Assembly (NCBI GenBank): GCA_050485645.1
Contig: JBJHBT010000016.1
Span: 19,709-83,708 of the forward strand
Length of the DNA stretch: 64,000 nucleotides
Source of the DNA: JBJHBP01 sp050485645
Lineage (GTDB): Bacteria > Pseudomonadota > Gammaproteobacteria > Steroidobacterales > Rariloculaceae
Direction of reading: 5' to 3'
Shown here: one piece after another, positions 55,006 through 63,904 of the stretch
Position numbering within the stretch: position 1 is the first letter of the stretch
Layout: every line of letters begins with the position of its first letter
Program-made: the position numbers and the translations under genes
The notes under the pieces: model-generated
Database searches by the model: none
Seen by the model: only the letters and a program-made list of their open reading frames with translations
Told to the model about the DNA's origin: nothing

Positions 55006-55509
55006 ATGGGCACCATGAAACTGCCCGGACGCCGCGAAATGTCTGTATGGCGGGTGACAGCCATCGTCGTCATGGCCGCTGCCATCGTTGCGGTGGTGTC
55101 GTCGTTGCCGGTTGTCGGTGTTGTGCAGCCGGCCCGGGGCGGGCAGCCGCTGATGCTGGAGAGCGTGATCGAGGTCTTTCGCCCGCCGGCGGACACCCGC
55201 ATCCGCCTGGCCGAGGCGACCAGCGGCGATCAGGCGGTGGTCACGATCACGTTCACCAACGTCAGCGGTGACGGCATCCGCGATGCGCGCATCAGCGCAC
55301 TCATCCCGCCCGGCTTCCAGTATCTGGACGGCAGCGCCCAGGGGCCGGGTGCCGTGCTGCTGTTCTCCGTGGACGGCGGCGAGCGTTACGCCACCGCCGA
55401 CGAACTCCAGGCGCCGGCCGAGGCGTACACGCACATCCGCTGGATCCTGCCCGGTCCTTTCGATCCTGGCGCGCGCGGTCATGTCCGCTATCGCGCCGGG
55501 CGTCGCTGA
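55006..55509 (+). CDS. Exported protein with DUF11-like beta domain
   Basis: A 167-residue protein. An N-terminal signal or anchor (VWRVTAIVVMAAAIVAVVSSL) is followed by a domain with the features of a bacterial 'conserved repeat' (DUF11) Ig-like fold: VVTITFTNVSGDGIRDARI, ALIPPGFQYLDGSAQGPG and IRWILPGPFDPGARGHV. The length is that of a single domain. The ATG at 55015 is an alternative. It is probably periplasmic or surface-attached. Function unknown. Confidence 0.7.
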   Translation: MGTMKLPGRREMSVWRVTAIVVMAAAIVAVVSSLPVVGVVQPARGGQPLMLESVIEVFRPPADTRIRLAEATSGDQAVVTITFTNVSGDGIRDARISALIPPGFQYLDGSAQGPGAVLLFSVDGGERYATADELQAPAEAYTHIRWILPGPFDPGARGHVRYRAGRR

Positions 55510-55585
55510 AGCGCAGCGCGAATCCGTCCGCACCGCGCCGATATCAAACAGGTAACGGCCGCCGTGTTCCGGCTATAGTGCGCGC

Positions 55586-57625
55586 ATGCGGAATCTGGCG
55601 GACATCTTCGGGCCGGGCGGTACGCTGGCCGCGAAACTGCCCGGCTACAGCTTCAGGTCCGCGCAGCTGGCCATGGCCGAGCATGTGGCCGGAGCGATGG
55701 CCGAACACCGCCATGCGGTGCTGGAGGCCGGCACCGGCACCGGCAAGACCTTCGCGTATCTGATCCCGGTGCTGCTATCGGGGCAGCGCGCGATCATCTC
55801 CACCGGCACCCGCACTCTGCAGGACCAGCTGTACGGCCGGGATCTGCCGCTGCTGGGCGCGGTGCTCGGGCGGCCCGCGAAGGTGGCGCTGCTGAAGGGG
55901 CGTGCGAACTACCTGTGCCGTCACCGCTACCGGCTGGCCAGCACGGATCTGGTCACGCGCTGGCGTCATGTGGCCGGTATGCTGGACGACTGGGCGCGTG
56001 TCACGGACAGCGGCGACCTGGCCGAGCTCAGCGATCTGCCCGAAGAACCGTCGCTGTTCGCCCGCATCACATCCACCGTGGACAACTGCCTGGGCACGCG
56101 CTGCGCGGACTACGAGCAGTGCTTCGTGCTCGGCGCCCGGCGCAGTGCCCAGGCGGCCGATGTCGTGGTCGTGAATCATCACCTGCTGCTGGCTGATCTG
56201 GTGCTGCGCGAGGCCGGCTTCGGCGAGCTGCTGCCCGGTGTCGACACCGTCATCGTCGATGAGGCGCATCTGCTGCCGGACATTGCCCAGCAGTTTCTGG
56301 GCGTGGGCATCGGCAGCCGCGAACTGGGGCGGCTGGCACGAGACGCACTGGATGAGGCCGACGCAGTGGGGCTGGGCGCGCCGCTGGCGCCGCTGGCGCA
56401 GGCGCTTCAGCACGAGGCGGCGGCCGTGCTCACCGGCGCTGGCGAGCGCACCGGACGGCTGCCCTGGCATGCCGTGTCGCGAACGGTGACGGCGGGCCTG
56501 CTGGGCTGGGAAGCGCCGCTCACGGAGTTCGCCGACGCACTGTCGCAGGTGGCCGACGCCAGCGCGGGTCTGGGGCGGTGCCGGGAACGCGCGGCGGATG
56601 CGGTGGCGCGACTGGGCGTCATCGCCGGCCAGGACCACGAAGCAGGCGAGGGCGAGCGCGAGGAAGGGCTGCGCTGGCTGGACATCACGCCGCGCGCCGT
56701 CACCGCGCACTGGACACCGGCGGATGTGGGCCGGGCGCTGGGTGAACGCATCGCCGCGCACGGCAGCCACTGGATTTTCGCCTCCGCGACGCTGGCCGTG
56801 GCCGACGACTTCGGGCATTTCCTCGCCCGTGTCGGCGTGCCGGATGCTACCGGCGCGGTGTTCGCCTCGCCATTCGACTACGCGCGCTCGGCGCGCATCT
56901 GGCTGCCGCAGGGGCTGCCCGAGCCTGCCAGCGAGGAACACACCGAGGTGCTGCTGGCCACGGTGTGGCCGCTGATCGAGGCGGCCGGCGGCGGTGCGTT
57001 CCTGCTGTTCACCAGCTATCGCGCCCTGGAGCGCGCCGAACGCTGGCTGGCCGGGCGGGCGTCGCTGCCGGGGCCGCTGCTGGTGCAGGGGCGCGGCGCC
57101 CGCAGCGAGCTGCTGGCGCGGTTTCGTGAAGACGGCAACGCGGTGCTGCTGGGCACCGGCAGTTTCTGGCAGGGCGTGGATGTGCGCGGCCCGGCGCTGC
57201 GCATCGTCGTCATCGATAAGCTGCCGTTCGCGGTGCCCGCCGACCCGCTGATACGTGCGCGGCTGGACGCCATCAAGCGCGCCGGCGGCGATGGTTTTGC
57301 CGAGTTCCAGCTGCCACAGGCGGTACTCGCACTGAAGCAGGGCGTGGGGCGATTGATCAGGGATTTCGACGACAGCGGCCTTGTGGTGCTGGGCGATCCG
57401 CGACTGCGCACACGCGGGTACGGACGCGTGTTTCTGAACAGCCTGCCGCCGATGCCGGTGCTGGATGAGGCGCATGATGCGCTGCGCTTCGCGGAGGGCC
57501 TGAGACCGAAGGATGCCGCGGTAGAGGCCGATGCGAATGCCGGCACGGACACCATCGACACCGCCGGGACGGCCGACAGGCCGCGCGACGACAGCGCCGG
57601 GTTCGGCTGCGGAGCCGGCGTATGA
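55586..57625 (+). CDS. DinG/YoaA-family iron-sulfur DNA helicase
   Basis: A 679-residue superfamily 2 helicase of the XPD group. Walker A is EAGTGTGKTF (48-57), DEAH is at 225-228 and motif VI is QGVGRLIRDFDDSG. Four Cys residues (C111, C168, C173, C179) are in place for the 4Fe-4S cluster that the group needs to unwind DNA. Its length and GTGSFWQGVDV motif fit YoaA. The ATG follows TATAGT by only 7 bases, so the transcript may be leaderless. It overlaps tsaB by 4 bases. Confidence 0.92.
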   Translation: MRNLADIFGPGGTLAAKLPGYSFRSAQLAMAEHVAGAMAEHRHAVLEAGTGTGKTFAYLIPVLLSGQRAIISTGTRTLQDQLYGRDLPLLGAVLGRPAKVALLKGRANYLCRHRYRLASTDLVTRWRHVAGMLDDWARVTDSGDLAELSDLPEEPSLFARITSTVDNCLGTRCADYEQCFVLGARRSAQAADVVVVNHHLLLADLVLREAGFGELLPGVDTVIVDEAHLLPDIAQQFLGVGIGSRELGRLARDALDEADAVGLGAPLAPLAQALQHEAAAVLTGAGERTGRLPWHAVSRTVTAGLLGWEAPLTEFADALSQVADASAGLGRCRERAADAVARLGVIAGQDHEAGEGEREEGLRWLDITPRAVTAHWTPADVGRALGERIAAHGSHWIFASATLAVADDFGHFLARVGVPDATGAVFASPFDYARSARIWLPQGLPEPASEEHTEVLLATVWPLIEAAGGGAFLLFTSYRALERAERWLAGRASLPGPLLVQGRGARSELLARFREDGNAVLLGTGSFWQGVDVRGPALRIVVIDKLPFAVPADPLIRARLDAIKRAGGDGFAEFQLPQAVLALKQGVGRLIRDFDDSGLVVLGDPRLRTRGYGRVFLNSLPPMPVLDEAHDALRFAEGLRPKDAAVEADANAGTDTIDTAGTADRPRDDSAGFGCGAGV

Positions 57626-58329
57626 AGCTGCTGGCGCTGGAGACGTCAGGTTCAGCCGGCAGCGTGGTACTGGCCATGGGCGACGATGTGCGTGAACGGC
57701 CGATTCTCAGCGCGCGCGAGCAGACCGCCAGCGTGCTGCCGGCTGTGGACGCGCTGCTCAACGAAGCCGGTGTACGCCTCACCGACCTCGACGCAATCGC
57801 GTTCGGCCGCGGCCCGGGTTCGTTCACCGGACTGCGGGTGTCGGCGGCGATTGCGCAGGGGCTTGCCACGGCCGCCGGCATCGGCCTCTTGCCGGTGTCC
57901 AGCCTGGCGGCGCTGGCGCAGTGCGTCTGGCGGCAACATCAGGCCGGGCATGTGCTGACCTGCGTGGATGCGCGCATGGGCGACGTGTACTGGGCCGGCT
58001 TTCGTATTCGCGACCACCTTGCCGTACTGGTGGACGCCGAACGCATCGGTGTGCCGGAATCCGTGACGGCGCCCGACGAGCCGGGCTGGATCGCCGCCGG
58101 CAGCGGATTTTCCGCCTACCGCGACACGCTGGCCGCCGTGACGGCCGGTGCAACCGCGGTGTTCGAAGTCCTGGAACCCTCCGCGCGCGATCTGCTGCCG
58201 CAGGCCCGGCACGACTTCGCGGCCGGCCGCATCGCCACGCCCCGTGCCGCGCTGCCAGTGTATCTGCGCGAAAAAGAGGCGTGGAAAAAGCCGTCACATA
58301 ACGTTCCCGGCAGCGTCACGAAACTGTAA
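57622..58329 (+). CDS. tsaB: tRNA threonylcarbamoyladenosine biosynthesis protein TsaB
   Basis: TsaB partners TsaD and TsaE in making t6A37 of ANN-decoding tRNAs. The 235-residue ASKHA-fold protein begins MKLLALETSGSAGSV and has FGRGPGSFTGLRVSAAIAQGL, the family hallmark. DARMGDVYWAGF is the second conserved site. It begins in the ATGA overlap of the helicase stop. The 3' end carries a possible Pho box for the next gene. Confidence 0.93.
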   Translation: MKLLALETSGSAGSVVLAMGDDVRERPILSAREQTASVLPAVDALLNEAGVRLTDLDAIAFGRGPGSFTGLRVSAAIAQGLATAAGIGLLPVSSLAALAQCVWRQHQAGHVLTCVDARMGDVYWAGFRIRDHLAVLVDAERIGVPESVTAPDEPGWIAAGSGFSAYRDTLAAVTAGATAVFEVLEPSARDLLPQARHDFAAGRIATPRAALPVYLREKEAWKKPSHNVPGSVTKL

Positions 58330-58341
58330 TACTCTTGCCAT
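58313..58341 (+). promoter_or_regulatory. Possible Pho box upstream of phoB
   Basis: Three heptamers at 11-base spacing, GCGTCAC-GAAA-CTGTAAT-ACTC-TTGCCAT, resemble the PhoB direct repeat (CTGTCAT + 4 bases). CTGTAAT matches six of seven, the others four or five. A further CCGTCAC lies in the same register at 58291. The site overlaps the end of tsaB. Autoregulation of phoB through such a box is known in other gammaproteobacteria. Confidence 0.35.
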
Positions 58342-58374
58342 GTAATGCCTCGGGCCGGAAGCTGTGGAGGCACT

Positions 58375-59067
58375 GTGGCACAGAAACACATACTCGTCGT
58401 CGAGGATGACAACGCGATCCGCGACATGCTCGTGTTCAACCTGACGCGTGCCGGGTATGCGGTGAACACGGTGGCGCATGGCCGGGATATTCGCAGTGCC
58501 ATCGCCGACCGCTATCCGGACGCCGTGCTGATGGACTGGATGCTGCCCGACATCAGCGGCCTGGAACTCACCCGTCAGCTCAAGCGCGACCCCCAGACGC
58601 GCGAGATACCCGTCATCATGGTCACGGCCCGTGTCGACGAGGACGATCGGGTGGCGGGGCTGGACGGTGGTGCCGACGACTATATCGTTAAACCGTTCTC
58701 GCCGCGTGAACTGCTCGCGCGCCTCCGCGCTGCGCTGCGGCGCGGTGCCGGCGTGGAAGGCGAGGTCGCCACGGTCGGCGAACTGAAACTCAATACCGCC
58801 AGCCATCAGGTGCTGGTGGGCGACGCCGAAGTGTCGCTCGGTCCCACCGAATACCGGCTGCTGTCGTTCTTCATGCACCACCCGGATCGTGTCTATAGCC
58901 GCGCCCAGCTGCTGGATCGCGTCTGGGGCGGCAATGTCTACGTGGAAGAGCGCACGGTGGATGTGCACATCCGGCGTCTGCGCAAGGCGCTGACGCCGTT
59001 CGGATACGACAGGCTGATCCGCACCGTCCGCGGCGCCGGTTACCGATTCTCCCCGGTTCAGGTCTGA
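58375..59067 (+). CDS. phoB: Phosphate regulon response regulator
   Basis: A 230-residue OmpR-family regulator. The receiver has phospho-acceptor D54 (AVLMDWMLPDISG) and VKPFSPREL. The C-terminal winged helix is seen in SLGPTEYRLLSFFM and ERTVDVHIRRLRKAL with RTVRGAGYRF. TGGAGG lies just before a GTG at 58375, giving the length of known PhoB; the ATG at 58345 lacks a ribosome-binding site. It activates Pho genes at low phosphate and is followed by phoR after 3 bases. Confidence 0.95.
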   Translation: MAQKHILVVEDDNAIRDMLVFNLTRAGYAVNTVAHGRDIRSAIADRYPDAVLMDWMLPDISGLELTRQLKRDPQTREIPVIMVTARVDEDDRVAGLDGGADDYIVKPFSPRELLARLRAALRRGAGVEGEVATVGELKLNTASHQVLVGDAEVSLGPTEYRLLSFFMHHPDRVYSRAQLLDRVWGGNVYVEERTVDVHIRRLRKALTPFGYDRLIRTVRGAGYRFSPVQV

Positions 59068-59070
59068 TCC

Positions 59071-60390
59071 GTGCCGGCAGGTTGGGGCGCGCTGCTGGTT
59101 CCGCTGCTGCTGCTGACGGGCGGCGCGCTGCTGGTGGGTTGGCTGTTCGGCGGCGCCGGCTGGTGGCTCGCCGGCGTACTGGCGTTGTATATCGGCTGGA
59201 CGCTAAGCCGGCTGCATCTGCTGGACCGCGTGCTCAGTGGTCTCGTGCGCGCGCCGGTTCGGCCTGCGCGGGGATTCTGGGCCACGGTGTTCGCGCGCAT
59301 CGAGCGTCTGCGTTCCAAGTCGCGCACCCGCAAGAAGAAGCTGCACCGCGTGCTGCGTGAAGTACGCGAAAGCACTCACGCGCTGGCCGATGGCGGCATC
59401 ATTCTCAACGCCGAGCGCGAGATCGTCTGGTTCAATCCGGCGGCGACCCGTCTGCTGGGCCTGGATCCCGCCGTGGATCTGGGCAATCGTATCGAGAACC
59501 TGCTGCGTCACCCCGACTTCCTGCGCTATGTGCTCAAACCCGAGGGCAACGGCGTTGTGATCCCGTCGCCGGTGGATCATCCAGGCCGGCTGCACGTGCA
59601 GGTGATCCCCTATGGCATGAACCAGAAGCTTGCCATTGTTCGCGACGTTACCCGCGAAACGCGCCTGGAGACCACGCGTCGCGATTTCGTGGCCAACGCC
59701 TCGCATGAACTGCGTTCGCCGGTCACCGTGATCAGCGGCTATCTGGAAGCACTGGCCGAAGACGATCAGCTGCCGGACAACTGGAAAGCGCCCATCGGTG
59801 AGATGCAGCGGCAGGCCGAGCGCATGATGCAGATCCTGCGCGATCTGATCGAGCTGGCGCGTCTGGAAATCACCGACGAACGCGCGCCGCGGGATGCTGT
59901 GGACATGCCCGCACTGCTGGAGCTGATTCGCCGCGCGTTCACCGGCGGCAAGGGGCCGGAGGTGATTCTCCGGCTGGACAGCGATGCCTGGCTGTTCGGG
60001 CGCGAAGCCGAGCTGCACTCGATATGTCAGAACCTCGTCGACAATGCGGTGCGGTTTACACCGGCGGCCGGCAGCGTGACGATGATCTGGCGCATCGAGG
60101 GCGACAGTGCGGTATTCGATGTCGTGGACACCGGCATTGGCATTTCCGATGAACAGATTCCTCGGATCACCGAACGCTTCTATCGCGTCGACCCGGGCCG
60201 CTCGCGCGCCACCGGCGGTACCGGACTGGGTCTGGCCATCGTCAAGCACGCGCTGCAGCGCCACGACGGCAAGCTGACCATCAGCAGCCGTGAAGGCGAA
60301 GGCAGCACGTTCAGCTGCCGTTTTCCGGCCGCGCGCGTGACCCGGCGCGATACGGTGGCGTCAGCAAAAACATCACAATCACCCGTATAA
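59071..60390 (+). CDS. phoR: Phosphate regulon sensor histidine kinase
   Basis: A 439-residue kinase from a GTG start 3 bases after phoB. Two N-terminal membrane helices (LLVPLLLLTGGALLVGWLF and GGAGWWLAGVLALYIGWTL) have almost no periplasmic loop, as in PhoR. A PAS domain (GGIILNAEREIVWFNPAAT) precedes H212 in NASHELRSPVTVISG. ATPase motifs NLVDNAVRFTP, DTGIGIS and GTGLGLAIV follow. A basic cytoplasmic linker (RLRSKSRTRKKKL) is typical. It phosphorylates PhoB in response to the Pst-PhoU state. Confidence 0.94.
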   Translation: MPAGWGALLVPLLLLTGGALLVGWLFGGAGWWLAGVLALYIGWTLSRLHLLDRVLSGLVRAPVRPARGFWATVFARIERLRSKSRTRKKKLHRVLREVRESTHALADGGIILNAEREIVWFNPAATRLLGLDPAVDLGNRIENLLRHPDFLRYVLKPEGNGVVIPSPVDHPGRLHVQVIPYGMNQKLAIVRDVTRETRLETTRRDFVANASHELRSPVTVISGYLEALAEDDQLPDNWKAPIGEMQRQAERMMQILRDLIELARLEITDERAPRDAVDMPALLELIRRAFTGGKGPEVILRLDSDAWLFGREAELHSICQNLVDNAVRFTPAAGSVTMIWRIEGDSAVFDVVDTGIGISDEQIPRITERFYRVDPGRSRATGGTGLGLAIVKHALQRHDGKLTISSREGEGSTFSCRFPAARVTRRDTVASAKTSQSPV

Positions 60391-60458
60391 TCGGATCGTC
60401 AGAGGGGAACCGGCCATCGTGACACTGCGAGGGTCCGGCATGCGGCACGGAGCGCTCA

Positions 60459-61199
60459 ATGGACGTCGAAGATCTCGGTCATCACATTTCGCGGCGCTAT
60501 AACGAAGCACTGGAGCGCGTTCGCAGCTCGGTGCTGGCCATGGGCGGGCTTGTCGAGGAACAGTTCGACCGCGCCGTTACCGCGCTGGTCGATGGCGACA
60601 GCGAACTGGGCATCCAGGTGGCCGAGAACGACCGGCAGGTCAACGAGATGGAGATGCAGATCGACGAGGAATGCAGCCGCATCCTCGCCACGCTCGCGCC
60701 TGCCGCCAGCGACCTGCGCCTGATCGTCGTTGCGCTCAAGACCATCACCGACCTCGAACGTATCGGTGATGAAGCCGAGAAAATCGGCAAGATCGCCGCC
60801 CGCCTCGCCACCGCTGAACGGCCATCCACGAACTATCGCGAGCTGCGCAATCTGTCGCGGCATGTGAAAAACATGATCACCGGCGCGCTGGATGCCTTCG
60901 CGCGTCTGGATTCGCGCCGTGCGCTCGAGGTCGTCAAGGCCGATGAGGTGGTTGATGAGGAATACGAGGCCATCTATCGCCAGGGCGTGACGTTCATGAT
61001 GGAGGATCCGCGCACGATTTCGCGCGTCATGGATGCCACCTGGGTGGCCCGGTCGATGGAGCGTATCGGCGATCATGCCAAGAATATCGCCGAGTACGTC
61101 ATGTACATGGTGCATGGCAAGGATCTGCGCTATCAGGAACTGGACGCCGTGGAGAAGGAGATCCAGCGTGGTGATGGTCGCGGAGGCGCGGCGCGATGA
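60459..61199 (+). CDS. phoU: Phosphate transport/regulon protein PhoU
   Basis: A 246-residue all-helical protein with two copies of the three-helix PhoU fold. Acidic metal motifs are VNEMEMQIDEECSRIL in the first and EVVDEEYEAIYRQ in the second; DLERIGDEAEKIGK and MERIGDHAKNIAEYV are hallmark segments. It links Pst transporter activity to PhoR. No pst genes are in the window. TATAAT at 60386-60391 at the phoR end could serve it. It overlaps dsbB by 4 bases. Confidence 0.95.
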   Translation: MDVEDLGHHISRRYNEALERVRSSVLAMGGLVEEQFDRAVTALVDGDSELGIQVAENDRQVNEMEMQIDEECSRILATLAPAASDLRLIVVALKTITDLERIGDEAEKIGKIAARLATAERPSTNYRELRNLSRHVKNMITGALDAFARLDSRRALEVVKADEVVDEEYEAIYRQGVTFMMEDPRTISRVMDATWVARSMERIGDHAKNIAEYVMYMVHGKDLRYQELDAVEKEIQRGDGRGGAAR

Positions 61200-61702
61200 T
61201 GGGCACACGGCGCCGTGATCGCCGTATGGCGAATCTGGTCGGCCTGCTCGTGGCCGCCGCGCTGATGGGCTATGCGCTGTTCGCCGAGCACGTGCAGGGC
61301 CTGGAGCCGTGTCCGCTGTGCGTCTTTCAGCGCATCGCCATGATCGGACTGGGCGCCGTGTTCCTCGCCGCCGCCCTGCATGCGCCGACCGGCGCGTTCG
61401 CGCGCGTCTACGCCACGCTGGGCGTGATCGTTGCCTCGATCGGTGTAGCCATTGCCGGCCGCCACCTGTGGCTGCAGAGTCTGCCGCCGGACGAGGTGCC
61501 GGCCTGTGGCCCGGGGCTGGACTACATGTGGCAGGTGTTCCCGTTCATGGACGTCATGAGCATGGTGTTCACGGGTTCCGGAGAATGCGCCGAGGTGGAC
61601 TGGTCGTTCCTGGGGCTGAGCATGCCGGGCTGGGTGCTGGTCTGGTTCGTGGCGCTGGGTGGGCTCGCGGTGGTTGCGAACTGGCGTCGTTTGGGCGCGT
61701 AG
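61196..61702 (+). CDS. dsbB: Disulfide bond formation protein B
   Basis: A four-helix inner-membrane quinone reductase of 168 residues that re-oxidises periplasmic DsbA. The first redox pair is C39/C42 in EPCPLCVFQR and the second is C104/C131 on the second periplasmic loop (VPACGPGL, GSGECAEVDW). The conserved Arg after the first pair (QR) helps bind quinone. It starts in the ATGA overlap with phoU, an unusual partner. Confidence 0.93.
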   Translation: MMGTRRRDRRMANLVGLLVAAALMGYALFAEHVQGLEPCPLCVFQRIAMIGLGAVFLAAALHAPTGAFARVYATLGVIVASIGVAIAGRHLWLQSLPPDEVPACGPGLDYMWQVFPFMDVMSMVFTGSGECAEVDWSFLGLSMPGWVLVWFVALGGLAVVANWRRLGA

Positions 61703-61740
61703 CCGTCCGTCGCCGCTGGCCGCGGTTTGTTAGCCTCGCA

Positions 61741-61784
61741 GCACTCAGCACTCAGCACTCAGCACACGCAGCACGCAGCACGCA
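61741..61784. repeat. Heptanucleotide tandem repeats
   Basis: Three copies of GCACTCA (61741-61761), a 9-base GCACACGCA, then two copies of GCACGCA (61771-61784). They lie between the convergent dsbB and dapE genes. There is no hairpin or terminator there. The array resembles the GCAGACC array at 50190 in unit length. Confidence 0.9.
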
Positions 61785-61852
61785 GGGCCGTGACGCGGCC
61801 CGTGCGGTGCTCGCGCATGGTCACTGCACGGCCAGCGTTGGCGGACAGGTGG

Positions 61853-62992
61853 TCAGCGTCCGAGCAGCCGTGCGGCGATCCGGAAGTAGATTCGCTCAAG
61901 GCGCGCGATATCGTCCACCGCGATCTCCTCGTTGATCTTGTGGATCGTGCTGTTCAGCGGACCGACTTCCACCACCTGCACACCGTACGGTGCGATGAAG
62001 CGGCCGTCGGAGGTGCCGCCGCTGGTGGACAGCTCCGGCGTGAGGCCGGTTTCCTCCTGCACAGCCGCCGAGACGGCATCCGTCAGCACGCCCGGCTCGG
62101 TGATGAACGGCATGCCGGCGACCCGCCAGTGGATGCCGTAGTCGATGCCCAGGCGTTTGAGGATGCCTTCCACGTGTGCGGACAGCGTCTCGTGTGTCCA
62201 CTGCGTCGAGTAGCGCAGGTTGAATCGGCACGCGAGTTCGCCGGGCACCACGTTGGGCGCGCCGGCGTCGCAGTGCACGTTCACCATCTGGAATGTGGTC
62301 GGCGGGAAGTGCGCGTTGCCGTGATCCACCGGTTCGCGGGTGATTTCGGCGACGAAGCGTGACAGCGCGTGGATCGCGTTTTCGCGCGGCAGCGGGTAGG
62401 CCACATGCCCCTGTGTGCCGCGTATCGTCATCAGGCCGCTGAGACTGCCGCGCCGCCCGATACGCACCGTGTCGCCGAGCCGTTCGCTGCTGGAGGGTTC
62501 GCCGATCACGCACCAGTCGGGCAGTTCGTTGCGCGCAGCCAGCGTTTGCATGACCTTCAGTGTGCCGTCATCGGCCACGCCTTCCTCGTCGCTGGTGATC
62601 AGCAGTGCAACGGAGCCTGTGTGATCGGGGCAGGTCGCGGCAAACCGCTCGCAGGCCTTCACCATGGCCGCCAGGCCGGATTTCATGTCAGCCGCGCCGC
62701 GGCCGGTGAGTACGCCGTTGCGGATGTCGGCCGCGAACGGGTCTGCGCGCCATTCGTCTTCCGGGCCGCTGGGCACGACATCCGTATGGCCTGCGAACAC
62801 CAGCACGGGACCTTCGCCGCCGCGACGCAGCCACAGATTGTCGACATCCCCGAAGCGCATGTGTTCGGCCGTGAACCCGGCGGGCGCGAGCAGCGACGCG
62901 ATCAGCTGCTGGCAGCCGGCATCGTCCGGTGTGACGGAACGGCGCTGTATCAGCGCGCGCGTGAGTTCCAGAACGTCCATGTCAGTGGTCAT
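61853..62992 (-). CDS. dapE: Succinyl-diaminopimelate desuccinylase
   Basis: This di-zinc M20 hydrolase makes LL-diaminopimelate for lysine and peptidoglycan. Metal and catalytic motifs are VFAGHTDVVPSGP, GRGAADMKSGLAAM and ITSDEEG; GGTSDGRFIAPYGVQVVEVGP and HKINE close the site. An ATG at 62992 gives 379 residues; the TTG at 63004 overlaps dapD and is less likely. It follows dapD by 8 bases, in the same pathway. Confidence 0.95.
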   Translation of the reverse strand: MTTDMDVLELTRALIQRRSVTPDDAGCQQLIASLLAPAGFTAEHMRFGDVDNLWLRRGGEGPVLVFAGHTDVVPSGPEDEWRADPFAADIRNGVLTGRGAADMKSGLAAMVKACERFAATCPDHTGSVALLITSDEEGVADDGTLKVMQTLAARNELPDWCVIGEPSSSERLGDTVRIGRRGSLSGLMTIRGTQGHVAYPLPRENAIHALSRFVAEITREPVDHGNAHFPPTTFQMVNVHCDAGAPNVVPGELACRFNLRYSTQWTHETLSAHVEGILKRLGIDYGIHWRVAGMPFITEPGVLTDAVSAAVQEETGLTPELSTSGGTSDGRFIAPYGVQVVEVGPLNSTIHKINEEIAVDDIARLERIYFRIAARLLGR

Positions 62993-63000
62993 ACGGATAT

Positions 63001-63819
63001 TCAAAGCCTCAGCAGTTCATTCAGGCTGGTCTTGGCGCGGGTTTTCTCGTCCACTTTCTTGACGATGACCGCACAGTACAGGCTGTAGCTGCCGTCGGGC
63101 GAGGGCAGATTGCCCGACACCACCACTGAACCCGCCGGTACGCGGCCGTAGTGGATTTCGCCGGTCTCGCGGTCGTAGATGCGGGTGCTGGCGCCGATGT
63201 ACACACCCATCGAAATCACGCTGCCGCGCTCGATGATCACACCCTCGACGATCTCCGAGCGCGCGCCGATGAAGCAGTCGTCCTCGATGATGGTGGGGGC
63301 CGCCTGCAGCGGTTCAAGTACGCCGCCGATGCCGGCGCCGCCGGACAGGTGCACATTGCGGCCGATCTGTGCGCAGCTGCCCACGGTGGCCCAGGTGTCG
63401 ATCATCGAACCGCTGTCGACGTAGGCGCCGATGTTCACGTAGCTGGGCATCAGCACCACATCGGAGGCGATGTGGGCACCGCGGCGCACGATCGCATCGG
63501 GCACCACACGCGTGCCGCCGCGCGCGAAGTCGTCGGCCGTGTAGTTCGCATACTTCATCGGTACCTTGTCGTAGAAGCGCGTGTGGCCGGCGTCGATGAG
63601 GCGATTCTCATTGATGCGGAATGACAGCAGCACCGCCTTTTTCGCCCACTGGTTCACGATCCAGCCGCCGTCCGCGGGTTCCGCCACGCGCAGTTCGCCG
63701 GTATCAAGACGTGCCAGGCTCTGCTCCACGGCCTCGCGCAGGGCGGGGTCGCAGTCGCGCGGCGACAGCCGGGCGCGCTGCTCCCAGCCGGCTTCGATCA
63801 CTTCGCTGAGTTCGCTCAT
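63001..63819 (-). CDS. dapD: Tetrahydrodipicolinate N-succinyltransferase
   Basis: A 272-residue left-handed beta-helix acyltransferase that precedes DapE in the succinylase branch of lysine biosynthesis. Hexapeptide repeats (GAHIASDVVLMPSYVNIGAYV) and SMIDTWATVGSCAQIG are the family core; NQWAKKAVLLSFRI and FYDKVPMKY match the N-terminal part. GGGAG lies 8 bases before the ATG. Reading order dapD-dapE on the minus strand indicates an operon. Confidence 0.96.
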   Translation of the reverse strand: MSELSEVIEAGWEQRARLSPRDCDPALREAVEQSLARLDTGELRVAEPADGGWIVNQWAKKAVLLSFRINENRLIDAGHTRFYDKVPMKYANYTADDFARGGTRVVPDAIVRRGAHIASDVVLMPSYVNIGAYVDSGSMIDTWATVGSCAQIGRNVHLSGGAGIGGVLEPLQAAPTIIEDDCFIGARSEIVEGVIIERGSVISMGVYIGASTRIYDRETGEIHYGRVPAGSVVVSGNLPSPDGSYSLYCAVIVKKVDEKTRAKTSLNELLRL

Positions 63820-63904
63820 CGTGTCTCCCTTGTTGCGATTCGTTGAGGATCATTCATGAACGGCGCAGCGTCCAGGCCGGGTCGGGTCGGGTCGGGCCGT
63901 GGCG

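Noticed and set aside
60386..60391. TATAAT before phoU as a separate promoter
   Set aside because: It overlaps the phoR stop and has no -35 match, so it is mentioned only under phoU.
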